A DNA stretch of 64,000 nt from Ancylostoma caninum (GCA_037903475.1 JBAJFG010000347.1:930001-994000), one strand, 5' to 3'; positions 36,911 through 48,387 are shown, counted from the first letter of the stretch. The notes: generated from the letters alone by a model not told the origin. Made by a program: numbers and translations.

Positions 36911-37379
36911 TCATAGAATATCCACTTTCTCCCTGCTATATTGAGGGCTCGCTATAGCCGCAAAGATATAGTTGCAAGGACTCCTTGCATTCTTTATCGT
37001 CCGAGCATACTTCACTAGCAGTTTTACTATGTTCAGGACAAGGGCACGCTTTACTAATGAGGGATATGCGGAAGAAACATGTATCAGAATGTTCTTTGAG
37101 GCACGCTGACAATACCATTCAATTCTAATAGAGCTGTTGACCAATGACGTCTACATTCAGATAGGCAAACCAACCATTATTAGGAGTCCTCTGTGGGAAT
37201 CGAATGTGTTGTGACTGCTGGTTAGGAACGCTGAAACACTCATATATTTCGTATTGTGTCATTGTCACGCAGCAGTCATCAATATAACGGGAGTATATTA
37301 GTGGTATGCGTGCTAGCACGGGTTCTTCTATATTACTCACAACGTAGACGGTCAATACAGGTGCTTGGTAGTTTTCCAT
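36911..37379 (-). mobile_element. Penelope-like retroelement fragment (reverse transcriptase, decayed)
   Basis: The minus frame 37379-37125 contains IYSRYIDDCCV, the YxDD-box region of Penelope-like reverse transcriptases, then QHIRFPQRTPNNGWFAYLNV, which matches the conserved stretch after the box. After a frameshift near 37125-37144 the other frame continues with IEWYCQRASKNILIHVSSAY, matching the family's W-Y-R-K-P..KNILIH..SAHP segment. The expected GIY-YIG endonuclease was not recognised downstream. Family motifs are from established knowledge; element limits are unknown. Confidence 0.6.
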
Positions 37380-37680
37380 TCAAAGCGAGCCTATTCCTGA
37401 AGCGGCGGGATCGATGAACTGCTTATCGAATAGCGCTGGATGAATCACATGGATGATCACTGGTTATTACTAGTTGATATTACCCTTTCAAAATTGTTCA
37501 ATTTTGAGACAAAAGATGCAAAAAGGAACAGAACATTCGGATCAACCTAATATTTAACATCCCATCTCACACGTAGGGTGGAAAATCCATGAAAGTAATG
37601 CTTTCAAAGAAAGACGCTGCTTTTGTGAAGTGAAAAAGAAGCTTTCTCATATGCAACGCACAATAAAAAAAGTGACAAAC

Positions 37681-38963
37681 TTCGCCTGGAGCGTACCAGG
37701 GATGAACGGAAGTCAGATTTGAAATTTCGGAACTCGGAAGTCGGAAGTCCCAAAAAACACCGGAATATCGGAAGGGCCGGAAGTCGGAAGTCGGAAGCAC
37801 AGAGTAGCCAATACATGTATGGAGATTTGAATGGAGAAGGAGGTTCACCAGTGTATTGTTAGGTAAACGAGTGTTCATTTGAAAAGCTTCATCCAATTGT
37901 GCCCATGAATATACTCAGTAAATCAAGAACAGAAGAAGAATGAGTCACCAATGAATAAAGGAAAAATGAGTACTAGTAAACCCTGGTGGTCAGGCAAGGA
38001 ATATTTAATAGTTGAGATGAAAGCTTTTTGGAATGGTGTAGCCATCACACTGCTCCCAGAATCACAGCTTACAGTGAAGTATGTAGAGCCTTATTAGCAC
38101 CATTCTCACTCCACTCGTCCACTCTACGGTAGTTTCTCTTGTCAATTATCCAGTAGAGTCTTCACTTCCTCAGCGCAGTATCCTGTGCGACCCTATGGTT
38201 TGAAAGAACAAATCGTTGTTTCTGGATCAATTGTATACTATTTAGTTAGTTGACAGTACGCGTGCACTGGGGGAGAGTGGATGGTTTCGAAGTTTTAATT
38301 GTCGTTTTCACCATGTTCAGCAGCATTCTCTTATCCAAATAACTCACTTTCCAACATTGTGATTTACTTCACATCTTGACATATAGCACCAAACTCAGTA
38401 AACATATTTGGTACAACATAAACAGTCAGCCAGCAGCCAGCGCAACGCAACTTTCAGAATTCCATTCTTTGGGAGAAAAATAAGTGAACATCTCAGCTAG
38501 AGGTTGTTGTCTTCCTATGTTCGTGTGGTACGATGGATGACGACAATGCATGCAAGAAAACAGAAGACAGACAGAAAGCAGCACCTCTGGTATATGCCTT
38601 ATTGCCGGGTAGAGAACACGGTGTGGGATACCTGTTAAGAAACTCCGAAACTCATATGACAAAATTCAGCTTGGTCACCTTCCAAAACTTCCGGCTTTTT
38701 TTCGCGATTTTTCGGAAGTCGGAACTCGGAAGTCGGAAGCCCAAAGAACGCCGGAATATCGGAAGTTTCGGAAGTCGGAATTCCGCTCATCCCTGGAGCG
38801 TACCCAGCAGATCACGCTCCAGTCGAACGCAGCGGTGTGACACGAATGGCCAATCAGCTCTCTAGTTGTTAGTAGCCAGAAAAACCTATCTCAGAGCTAC
38901 GCAGGGGGTGGGATTCGCAACGCTGCCGCTCTCGATTGAAGCACAGTGTACGCTCCAGGTGAA
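37681..38963. mobile_element. MITE (TTCxCCTGGAGCGTAC family) interrupted by the hAT element
   Basis: The left 16 bases (37681-37696) and right part (38796-38963) flank the hAT insertion; removing it gives a roughly 180-bp unit whose ends are inverted copies of TTCACCTGGAGCGTACAC. An intact relative is at 41041-41204. Confidence 0.75.
37697..38795. mobile_element. non-autonomous hAT element with perfect 8-bp target duplication
   Basis: The ends are CAGGGATGAACGGAAGTC and, complemented, CAGGGATGAGCGGAATTC, flanked by GAGCGTAC at 37689-37696 and 38796-38803. Subterminal arrays of GGAAGTCGGAAG are present at both ends, a typical hAT transposase-binding arrangement. No transposase is readable. 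The target site lies inside the terminal repeat of another MITE (37681-38963). Confidence 0.88.
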
Positions 38964-39075
38964 CATACCATATGTCAATACCTAACACTAGATACTGGAT
39001 GATATTACCACATACAAGCAAGGCACAGAAAAAAAGAAAAAAAACTATGCCATTGGTGAAAAAGGAAAGAATATA

Positions 39076-39277
39076 TACAGGAAGCTCCAAATGTCCGCAG
39101 TCAACAGGGCGTGGCCACGGCGCGGCTCCTTGATCAGACACAGGCGCTCTCTACGCTGCCTCTGGCTTCTCTGACTCTGCAGCCAACCAGTGGCAGCATG
39201 CCGAGCGCCTGTGTCTCTGTCTAAAGCCGCGTCGTGGCCACGTCCCTCTTGACTGCGGACATTTGGAGCTTCCTGTA
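39076..39277. mobile_element. MITE with ~85-bp inverted arms
   Basis: The ends CAGGAAGCTCCAAATGTCCG and the exact complement at the right are flanked by TA. The arms stay similar almost to the centre (GCGTGGCCACGGCGCGGCT versus CGTGGCCACGACGCGGCTT). TA flanks suggest mobilisation by a Tc1/mariner transposase. Confidence 0.85.
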
Positions 39278-40728
39278 ACTATAGTTCGATCTCATTTTCG
39301 CACGAAACCCTCATGTGGAAATCGAACGAAAGGATATAAACTCAGTTCCCTCACTTCTTAGGTTAAATGCACACAAAACGGTATGTTTTCTATATCATTG
39401 CGGCGGTTTTTGCTGTCATAGCTCCCTCAAAATTCTTATTTCTGCTGTCTGGTTACAATTGCCCTATACTCCGTGGTCTTCGAAAGAATGGCGAGATAGT
39501 ATAAAGTCTCTGACTTCGAATACATGTCAGCTCGTTATAAAGTAGATCAGAAAAATGCAGTTGTGAAAAACGCTGTTAGAAGCGAAAAGCGACGCATTTT
39601 CTTATGGGGGTAGGAACGGAGAGCTCTGGACACGAGAGCAATCATTCTCGTCCGTTCCTCTTGCTTCGTTTTCTAACCTGTGCGAACCGGTGGCGGGCGA
39701 TTTTGCAGTGCTGAGCTGGTCCGACACGTTCTCACGTATCTCAGTACAACCTAATGCGCCGTAGAGCCGTACATTTTTCCAACCCGTTAGCAGCAACGTG
39801 TTGCATGTCAGGAAATGTCAAAACGAACAGCTAGGCCGCGTTGCGCGTTGCTGCCTTGCACAAAATGTAAGTCAATTAACAAAAACAATAAGAATGAAGG
39901 CGGTGAGCGCGGATAAGATGAACACAAGGGAAATAATGGAAAATATTTGGCACAAACTCAGAAGGGTAGTTCCGAAGTACCCCACTTGAACCGCTGAAAC
40001 ACCGGAAAATAATCAGGCACTTTTGTGTTACATGAACAGTAGCTCGGGCTAGGTGGGCTAGAATAATCTTTCGGAAACAAATGGATTGGTGGCAAACAAA
40101 ATTGTTTCCCGTCGTTGACAGATGTGAAATCAAACGATAGAGCTGTGTTCAAAGTAATGAACATAAAACCAATTATTAAAAGGGACAACGCAAATCAGAC
40201 ACCCTGCTGCGTAGCGCTGGTTTCAAGCTCACGTGCAGAGAGGATGGCGGAACAGAGGAAAAGCAGAAAAACTCGCTTATCAGAGTGTCTCATAGCGCTT
40301 TTGCGTTTGTGATTTTCATTCTTGGAATCGTCAGGGGAAGTTGACTCAGATGAATCACCGCGAAAGTGGCGAATAACATAGACATCAACGTGCTGGCACC
40401 ATTCAGAGCGACGAATACACATGAATGGGTGTCCCATCCTAGCTGGCTCCAAAATAAGGTGCTCTACATAACATATACATTGGACGTCGATGGCGGCGTC
40501 TACGGTCACTTACCACCCGCAAGCGCAGCGTCAGGCCGTTTTGCCTCTTTGGACCTTTACCAAAACAGGCGTACGTGGTTTAAAAGATGTACTAGATCAC
40601 TACAGCTTCTTATTGATCATTTTAGATCAAAGCTAAGCCATCCATATTGAGAAAAGACGGAGAACAGCGCTTTTCTCCTACTGTTGTACCGGGGCCTGAC
40701 GCGCCGCGAGTGGTAAGTGTCCGATAAT

Positions 40729-40905
40729 CCGATGGCGGTGGTCATCCGCGGCCCTGAGAAGGACGCCGCGCAACCGCGCCGCGCGTGCAGTGACCGATGT
40801 CTCCTGCTACTGTTATGCTATTTCTAGCAGCTTTTCTACCCAATTTTTCGACCAAATCGAGAAGAAAAGCGCCTGGAAATAGCATTCCGATGGAAGATGA
40901 CGACG
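40729..40905. mobile_element. palindromic MITE copy, both tips degraded
   Basis: GATGGCGGTGGTCATCCGCGG is followed by the shared GAGAAGGACGCCGCGCAACC arm and the centre with GAGAAGAAAAGCGCCTGG. The terminal CAGTGGAC is lost at the left and the right arm is mostly missing. Confidence 0.7.
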
Positions 40906-41040
40906 GTCCTGGAGCAGATCCAATCAATGATGGTTATCGACAGATTGTGATAGGAGAAAGTTGTGTCTTTAGCACTTTTTGGCTTTCTCTCCATTACAAG
41001 GGTTGCGTAGCCCGCGCAGAAAGCGTCTATGTATGATCTG

Positions 41041-41204
41041 TTCACCTGGAGCGTACACTGCAGATTACCCTCCAATCGAACGCGCCGGCGTGGCGAATCC
41101 TACTGCCTGTGTCGTTTTGGGATAGTCTGCTAACAAGAAAAGAGTTGATTGGCCTTTGTCCGCGTCCGATTGGGGCGTGGTCTGCAGTGTACGCTCCAGA
41201 TGAA
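41041..41204. mobile_element. MITE, TTCACCTGGAGCGTACACTG termini
   Basis: 164 bp with inverted ends TTCACCTGGAGCGTACACTG and TTCATCTGGAGCGTACACTG (complement of right), extending into CAGA. Target duplication not clear. Confidence 0.75.
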
Positions 41205-41295
41205 AAATTTGTCTACCCTGCCTAAAATATCTTTGCACAAACATCATGAGGTGCGAAACTATTATTAGCCTGCGTTTATACTGCATCACACGGCG

Positions 41296-41502
41296 ATGAC
41301 ATTGTGGCAACGACATGCGAGACGCGACGAGTGGCGAACAAGTACTAGGCCGAAACTGCTGGAGGAAAGTGGAAGCAATAAGAAATATCACAATATTGAC
41401 GAAATCCTCGCATTGCGCTTGCTAGAGGATGAACCGATCCGAACCAAATTTTGCCTGAAGGTCTATGACGAGCTGGCGAAAGATTTAGGTCGAGGCTTTT
41501 GA
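41296..41502 (+). CDS. weak candidate ORF, 68 codons
   Basis: The second half (KLLEESGSNKKYHNIDEILA, then LRLLEDEPIRTKFCLKVYDE) has protein-like, helix-forming composition and follows an ACTAG acceptor-like site. It ends at TGA, next to a block of degenerate repeated sequence at 41500-42120. It may be part of that repeat family rather than a gene. Not recognised. Confidence 0.18.
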   Translation: MTLWQRHARRDEWRTSTRPKLLEESGSNKKYHNIDEILALRLLEDEPIRTKFCLKVYDELAKDLGRGF

Positions 41503-42120
41503 TCTGATCTTATCGACTGTTTATCGATTGTATCGATTTTATTGATTTTTCGCTGTTTTAGTCCGGGGTCGGTGAGGACATGTCGGCTGAGGTTCCTATT
41601 AAGGACCCTGAACACTACTATGCTGAACACGAATATCACAAGCGTTTTGCACGTACATATATGGATTCATTGATTTATCGATTTTTCCATTTTCGTTGGA
41701 GACAGGCAAGGAAATGCCTACTGCGGTTTCTCTGTGCGCTGTACACGAATATTGATGACCTTTTTCACGGAATATTGACATATCGATTTTAACGATTTTT
41801 TCGCTATTCTCCCGCAAGACATAGGCGATGAAGACATGTCTATTGGGGTTCGTCAATACGCTGAAGATGAATATGACAATCACTGTACATGAGTGCATGG
41901 ATTCAGTGTCATCGAAATAGCTCTGGTGACTTTTCACTCGGAGGTCGGTGGAAAAGGGTCACCTAGGCTTCATCAATATGCTGGTCAGCAAAATTATGGA
42001 CACTTCCAATGAAATTATCGACAATAGCAATTGTCCTGAAGAGTGTGAGATAGCCGCGATAGTAAAACACCATAGCGAAGCTGGTCACACCCTCTACGTA
42101 TGTGAAAAAAAAAACTAAGG
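41500..42120 (-). repeat. degenerate tandem repeat block (family A, opposite orientation)
   Basis: Two modules about 261 bp apart share TATCGATTTTA..GATTTTTCGCT and GARGACATGTCKRYTGRGGTTC, then an AT-rich stretch with ATCGATTTT. On the minus strand these align with 4080-4470. Confidence 0.45.
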
Positions 42121-42609
42121 AAAAAGAAGTTAACAACTCAACTTTCGGGGAGGCTTCCACGTTTGATGATTTGGAGCTTGTGGAAGGTAGATGAAATGTG
42201 AGCGATTACCATGCATACACAGTATTGATGCTATATATAAACACTATGAAGGATTGGCAACGTACTTTAGCCATTCTACTGTTCGCATATTCTTTCGAAA
42301 ACATCCATTCATGTATCTGCACTTCTGAGCAAAATTTGCGGATCTGAGATGTGCACTGGATCCGAACTTTGTTTGCGATAATCGTTATTCGAATAGTGGT
42401 TGTTAATACAGTAGTAAGTGCTGTTTGGTAGCCTCTATACGTTTCCAAAAAATGTAGCTCACTAGAATAAAATTTCCGGTTTTGAAAGGACAGAGGCTGG
42501 GTGTCATATTCTTTTATATATACTTAGAATACCCAATACATTAACTGGAGATACCTTGGTAAGAGAGGATGAATAGCAATGATCAAACATCTTTGAATAT
42601 CGTATGCGC

Positions 42610-42870
42610 CAGTGGCGGACGCAGAAAGTGGATGGGGGGGGGGCGTGGAAAAAAAGTGGGGTCTCCGCCGTTTTGGGGACCCAGACGGAAAATAAAATTA
42701 ACAAAAATATTAATTATAATAATTAATAACTAATAAAAATTATATTAAAAATAATATTGAAAATAAACAAGTAAAATAAACTAATACAAGATTTTTGTAT
42801 GTATTGTAAAGTAATTTCGAAAATTTGACGACCCATTCTCGGCCCCCCGGCCCCCCTACGTCCGCCACTG
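42610..42870. mobile_element. hAT-type MITE, CAGTGGCGGACG termini
   Basis: 261 bp with ends CAGTGGCGGACG and CGTCCGCCACTG, flanked by GTATGCGC and ATATGCGC (7 of 8 identical). The interior is extremely AT-rich, unlike its G/C-rich ends. Confidence 0.85.
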
Positions 42871-43036
42871 ATATGCGCCAGTTGTTCTTTCTGCGCTATT
42901 CGCAACTCAACGGTTTTAGTACACACAGGGTCTTACGAGAATTGTTCTTTCGAACTTTAGACTTCTCATATTAAGAAATTCTGACTTTTTTTAGCCCATT
43001 CGAAATAATGAAATTTCGAAGTTTCGCAGCTATTTG

Positions 43037-44548
43037 CAGTGAACCTCAATGGCGGTTGCCTTTCCACGACCTCGAGAAGGACGTCGCGCAACCGCGCCGC
43101 GTACGCCGGATTCGATATCGTCTGCTGCCGCTATGCCATTTTTAGCAGCGTTTTCTTCCCAATTTTCACTATTCTCGATCAAATAAGTATGCAGCAACGA
43201 CTAACAATTTTATTTCTAGTTCTAAATCATGTTTCCCGTTGTTCTTTCTTCTAATCCTATTAATGGATGCTCTCTTGTCTACATGGGTTGCATTTCTGGT
43301 GTTGGTTCGTCGCTTTACAAGGTTTCTGCAACTTTGTACTCCCTACTTCATTCAACCAAGGAATGGCTTTGTTTTTACCCATGCTCGTATGTCACTTACT
43401 TGGCAAGTCTGACCGCAGATTGTTAGGGGAGGGAATACCTAACATCCGAAAATCTGCGGCCAGATTTCCCACGCATGTCCTTGTACTCGTGGAAATGGCG
43501 TTTCCCTGCGTTCATTTGCCTGAAATTTACTTATATAAACATTGGGTGACACGCCTATTCCTTGGCCGCTATGCACACATAGTCACTTTTCCGTTGCGCG
43601 GCCCCTTGTAGAGCGACGTGATCCTTCTTCTTCTATATGTTTTATCTACTAATCCTAATATTTTTACGTTGTTTCCGATACTCACACGTTGAGCGTACTT
43701 GTTCAACTGCCTATGTTTTTCTTTTGGTGCACCTAGAGTGCTTTGAATAAATTAACACATTGACAACCGCGCCCATTTTTGAGTGTCTGGCGCGTGGGAC
43801 CAACGCCCCTTTGAAGAGTGCGGCGCCCGGGGAGTTCCACACTGTTACGATAAGATAATTTGGACTAATACAGATCATCTTGCAGAAACAATTTTGAAAT
43901 CTAGTTCCAGAACATTACAGGTATCATCGGACAAAAAAAGTAGAGATTCTAAACGCTTCTGGATTCCACTAAGACCGAAGGAAGTTGTAGAGGGTGTTTT
44001 TAGTGTTATAAGGGAGTGTCCAGGGACTATACACGTTCCTAACGCTCTAGCCTGATTAATAAGGAAGCGCAGGATGTAAGAACGTGATTCTGTGTGGGAA
44101 ATATGGCTTTTGCACAGAGTGATTCCATCCACAACAAAAGAAATGTGAAGCAGCCTTCCTCGACTTCAAAATTCCATCCTTTTCGTGATGTTTGTCGCAA
44201 TAAGGGAGAACTCCTCCTTGAACTGCACTTGTTTGAGACCCTTTTAGGGAGGATTGTAACCATTTCATATTGAAATGCTGCAAAATGCTTCGAAAATAAC
44301 GTCCAGTACTTGTCAAAAAAGGCGCGGCTCACCGGTGAGCCGCGCGGTCCCACGCGACCGAAAAAGTGCGGCTCACCGGTGAGCCATGCGGTCGTCAATG
44401 GGTTAAATAAAATAAATAAAAAATCGGGAAGAGAAGCGCCTAGTAATAGCATTCTGGCGATAGACGACATCGATTCCGGCGCGCGCGATGCGATTGCGCG
44501 GCGTCCTTCTCGAGGCAGCGGAGAGGCCACAGCCATCGACGTTCACTA
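43037..44548. mobile_element. palindromic MITE split at its centre by later insertions
   Basis: The left half 43037-43195 (CAGTGAACCTCAATGGCGG to CTCGATCAAATAAG) and right half 44407-44548 (ATCGGGAAGAGAAGCGCC to GACGTTCACTA) are the two complementary arms. The 1.2 kb between them contains about 560 bp of unidentified sequence plus the TTAA-flanked element at 43756-44402. Confidence 0.7.
43756..44402. mobile_element. piggyBac-like non-autonomous element, TTAA-flanked
   Basis: TTAA occurs at 43752-43755 and 44403-44406; the ends CACATTGACAACCGC and CCCATTGACGACCGC (right, complemented) match. Two copies of the palindrome GGCTCACCGGTGAGCC occur near the right end (about 44327 and 44369). The TTAA target and C-rich start are piggyBac traits. 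The interior does not encode a recognisable transposase. Confidence 0.7.
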
Positions 44549-44549
44549 C

Positions 44550-46330
44550 ATGTACTTTTCAAAAGATCCGTCACCGTGCTTTTCGAAAGATTATTTATGA
44601 TTAGATTTGTAATATTAATCGTGAGTTGGTTCGAATACCAGTGCACTACAGGTTATTAGAATAGTATGACGACTTGTTAGAGGATCAAGGACAATTGGGA
44701 CGCAATGAAACGGTACCAAAGTCCCATTGTAGTCCAAATGAATGGCTATCATAGCTGTCATTCAAAATTTGTGTTTAATATCGAGAAGAGTCGAACCAGA
44801 ATGGACAAAGAGTTCACACATAGAAATTGATGACGGAACTGTCAAACAAAATATGAAACCCTAGGGGTATCGTCTGAAATGCTCTATCTGGGTCTAACAG
44901 ACCCTATAGAACAACAAGGACCTTGACAAATTGGATGGTGAAGCGGAAGCGATTCCCTCAAAGATTTATATCACTTTGCAGTTCCGACTACATTTTTATG
45001 CTCTTCGTTTGATCGCAAAGATCTCCAAGCGATGGTGACGCTCTCTTATCTCTCTTATCGCCTGATGAGACGTTGGATATAAAATGCTTTGCGTGAGAAC
45101 TACTGGTTGGCCGTAGATGTGGTAACAAATCCAACGCATTCAAAAAAAATTTCTCAGGAAGTATGGACCATAACTTTAGCGTACTTCGCTTTTTTGTGGA
45201 TCGTAGCAAGTCTCTCATGCTTTCTTCTACCGGGTTTGTTCCTGGGCCTGTATAACTACTAGCAAGCGTACGAATCAATTTTCCGTATAGCGTGAACTGT
45301 CCGTAAATATCGCTGCAAAACACACTTCTATAGATAGGAGCTTCATCTCAACAATGCAAGCAAACACGAATCATCATCAATGGAGCTTCAAAGATCTAAT
45401 AATAGCTTCAATAACCTTGCTAGCTACGGTGAATTTGCACATCAATGGAGCATCGTTGAGAAAAGCTTTCGATTCCACATTTATACATTGAAAGTATATG
45501 AACAGCACCAAATTGCTACGAACTACAAAAGTGTTGACAACTGTAAGCTGAAAGCTATTCTGCAGAACAGTGGCAAGCGATCGCGCACTGTTACCGTATT
45601 TTTGCTAAACCCCATAGTAATGAACGGAAAATTGAGCATGATGGATGTGGTTCATCACAGCTCTGTTGGTACATTACTGTTTTTTATACCTCAGATGTTT
45701 TATTGAATATTTTTAGTGGCTTTTGGGATGCACTTACATTTTAAGACATTTTAAGAAAAAATTTTTTTTGTATTTCAGAGAGCTCTTCGAGAAAGCTCAT
45801 GAATAAAAAGAATAGGCAGAGGACATAACCCGAAGAGATTGAAGCGAGATGGATATAATGAGGAGAATCTAGTCAATCACAAGAGTATATCGAAGCACAT
45901 GATGGAATGGGGAATTTTATGTTGAACAAGTGTTGGCACTTAATCAAGAGGTGGCACTTGATCAGGATGGAAAATCGACCACAAATAACTTCTTGTGCAA
46001 TCATGGAAAATCAGAGCAGAAATTCATAGGCCTGCTCTCGCAGAATCCAGAAACGAATGGGGGAAGAAAACAAACGCGCAGCGAAGAATTCCAAACGACA
46101 CATTCGACGCGTTGGCGGCATCAGTTACTGGGGCAACTGAACAAATGGATAATGCGAGAAATGTCAATACTTCTCTCGTTGAACAGCTATGTTACTCAAA
46201 AATCACAAAAAGTGCTGTTGTGCTTTCCGTGTGCTTATCTCTGCACCAGCAATATGCTATCATTCCGAGTTGTTATCGGTGAGACCCATGTGAACAACAA
46301 AACAGGCATACAGTCGTGCACAAAAGTAGT
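44550..46330. other. no gene recognised
   Basis: Several 90-150 codon frames (44988-45323 minus, 45380-45706 plus, 45930-46379 plus) occur here without paired splice signals or recognisable motifs. Coding status is undecided. Confidence 0.45.
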
Positions 46331-46338
46331 GCAACAAG

Positions 46339-47248
46339 CAGGGCGCAGCACCAGGTGGTCATTGACCACCAGGACTTAGTAGCGTCCTGCAGATTCAGGG
46401 GGCTTTGCATCAGTGTCCGGGGCGTAGCCTACCGCTAACCGTCTACTGATGTTAGAGACAAGCAGATTTCAGAGAGGCACTTCTGGAGGATCATCAAACT
46501 CGTGGCTGAAAACCACCGTTGTTCAACCATTTACTCCATCCCTACCCTGCACTCTGGTGTGCTCCAGTGATAATCAGGTGTTGCTCAACCTGTAGGAGAC
46601 GTATCATGTTGGAATTTTGACTGTAGATGCGTGCTATACCAACGAGTATCCCCCCGAAGTGGCACCGTTCGTTTTTGAGAAACCGTCTTCGTTTTTGAGA
46701 AAAACCGTCATTCATGGTCAAAAAGTGGTTTTTGACCATTTTTTGACCGTTAATGACGGTTTTTTTTTTTCAAAAATGAAGACGGTTTCTCAAAAACGAA
46801 AGATTCCACTTTGGGGGAGAGTTGGTACCACCTAGGCGCATTTCTTGGAGTTGACAGCGTATCGGAACACTTCCTCAAACGAGAGAGATTTCCCGGGAAA
46901 GTTCTCGGTTCGAGAAAAAATACGCTCCAATGACAATTTCTGGTATCTGACAGGTCCTATAACAAGTTTCAACGAGTTCTACCGGAATCGAACAGTTCCG
47001 TACTGAGATCGGTTTTTCGAGGATTTTAGCTTGAATTTGAGATGATTTAGGCTGTCTTCGCTAAATGGTACGCATTTCTTGTTGAAACATCATTCGTCGT
47101 CTCACTAACGCTTATTTATCTCACTTTTTTTAGTGGTATCTGTTTCTCCTGGAAGAACCCTTGTGTGTAGGTACTTAGTAGCCCATTTCGGAATCCGACT
47201 GGACTTAGTACACCCCGACCGACAGTGACCACCTAGTGCTGCGCCCTG
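46339..47248. mobile_element. hAT-type non-autonomous element with perfect 8-bp target duplication
   Basis: The ends CAGGGCGCAGCACCAGGTGG and CAGGGCGCAGCACTAGGTGG (right end, complemented) are flanked by GCAACAAG at 46331-46338 and 47249-47256. 910 bp, no transposase frame. It contains a separate palindrome at 46651-46817. Confidence 0.85.
46651..46817. repeat. ~78-bp-arm palindrome inside the hAT element
   Basis: The left arm (CGTTTTTGAGAAACCGTCTT, AAACCGTCATT) is mirrored by the right arm around about 46733. Likely a small foldback element or cruciform-forming repeat. Confidence 0.75.
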
Positions 47249-47267
47249 GCAACAAGTGCTTATATTA

Positions 47268-47330
47268 CAGGGTGGCCCAAAATCACGGGGACTCACTCAA
47301 AGATTCGTATCTAACATAGTGGCGTGGAGA
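47268..47330 (+). mobile_element. Tc1-like left terminus (fragment)
   Basis: CAGGGTGGCCCAAAATCACG follows TA, resembling Tc1-family ends. It abuts the target duplication of the hAT element at 47249-47256; no right end or transposase was found. Confidence 0.35.
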
Positions 47331-48387
47331 TGGTCTCTTCCAAGAAGATTCCACGTTTCTAGAAGCGTTTGCTCCAAAGATCAAACTTTTTTGTGGAATC
47401 AAAATCCGTTTTTGTCTTTAGATGAATACTACAACGAGAAAGCTACGCAAATGAATACTGGAAATATTGAGTTGGGGAATAAATTGGTGCGGTTTTTTTG
47501 AGGTTGCTTGTTCACGGTGATTCGCGCTTTGCTTGACTTGCTGTCATATCCATTTTGTAGCTCTTGATTTGCTCTTTGCAGTCATTTCAACCACGTTCCC
47601 CAATCCTCACGCTGCCTTGTTTTCTACTGCAAGGAATGTGACCCTACTAATCGACAGAGAAAAACCCCTCCAACACCGGATACCGTTCGACTTCAACTGT
47701 GGATCGAATGTGGCTCAGTTCGCTGGTTGTTTCAGTGACGTCTATGGAGGAATCTTTACTGCAGGAAAAACGGCACCGAAGAGGCATGCCCGCTTTAGAC
47801 AGAGCAATTTTGGCCTCGGAGTTACTTCTCGTTCTGAACGCCCAGTTTGCGGTACATAAAGGCGATTATCCGCTAGATTGCTTCAGATATAAGAAATAAT
47901 CACTGCTGATGCTAACGCTCAGCAATGTGTAAGTTTAGGTAAAGCATTTCGTGCAGAACCCCACGATGCTCCATATGAGGTGACCGTCCACATTGGGTAT
48001 ATTCGATTTTTCCACACAAATTTCATCAAAATGACTAGCAAAAGCCTCGAACAGGTCTAGTGCAGTCATACACAACATATTTAGTTGGGTTCCCTATTCA
48101 TTTCATCAACGTTATCAAAGAGTTGCTGTTGCGGGCTACGAATTAAGTCGTCTCAAACAAAGCATTTTTTTCGTAGACAAGGAGCTGACAAGCTGCCCCA
48201 ACTCTGGCAGCACTAAGAGAAGAGGGAAGGAGCAATGCAACTCATTCAGTGTGGTTGACAATATTCGCGGAAATTAGTGGTTTCTATGCTCATAAAAAAC
48301 CTCGCGAACTTATTCCCCAACCCAATTGTAGTAGTAAGGAAGCGAGCATGACTCCCTGTGAAAGACAAGGCAAAAACATCTGCTTAA

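Noticed and set aside
43267..43611. 114-codon plus-strand frame (Cys- and Leu-rich)
   Set aside because: No splice support or motif; lies in the unidentified block inserted into a MITE.
44600..44650. GGTTCGAATACC resembling a tRNA T-arm/B box
   Set aside because: No matching A box, acceptor stem or anticodon arm upstream.
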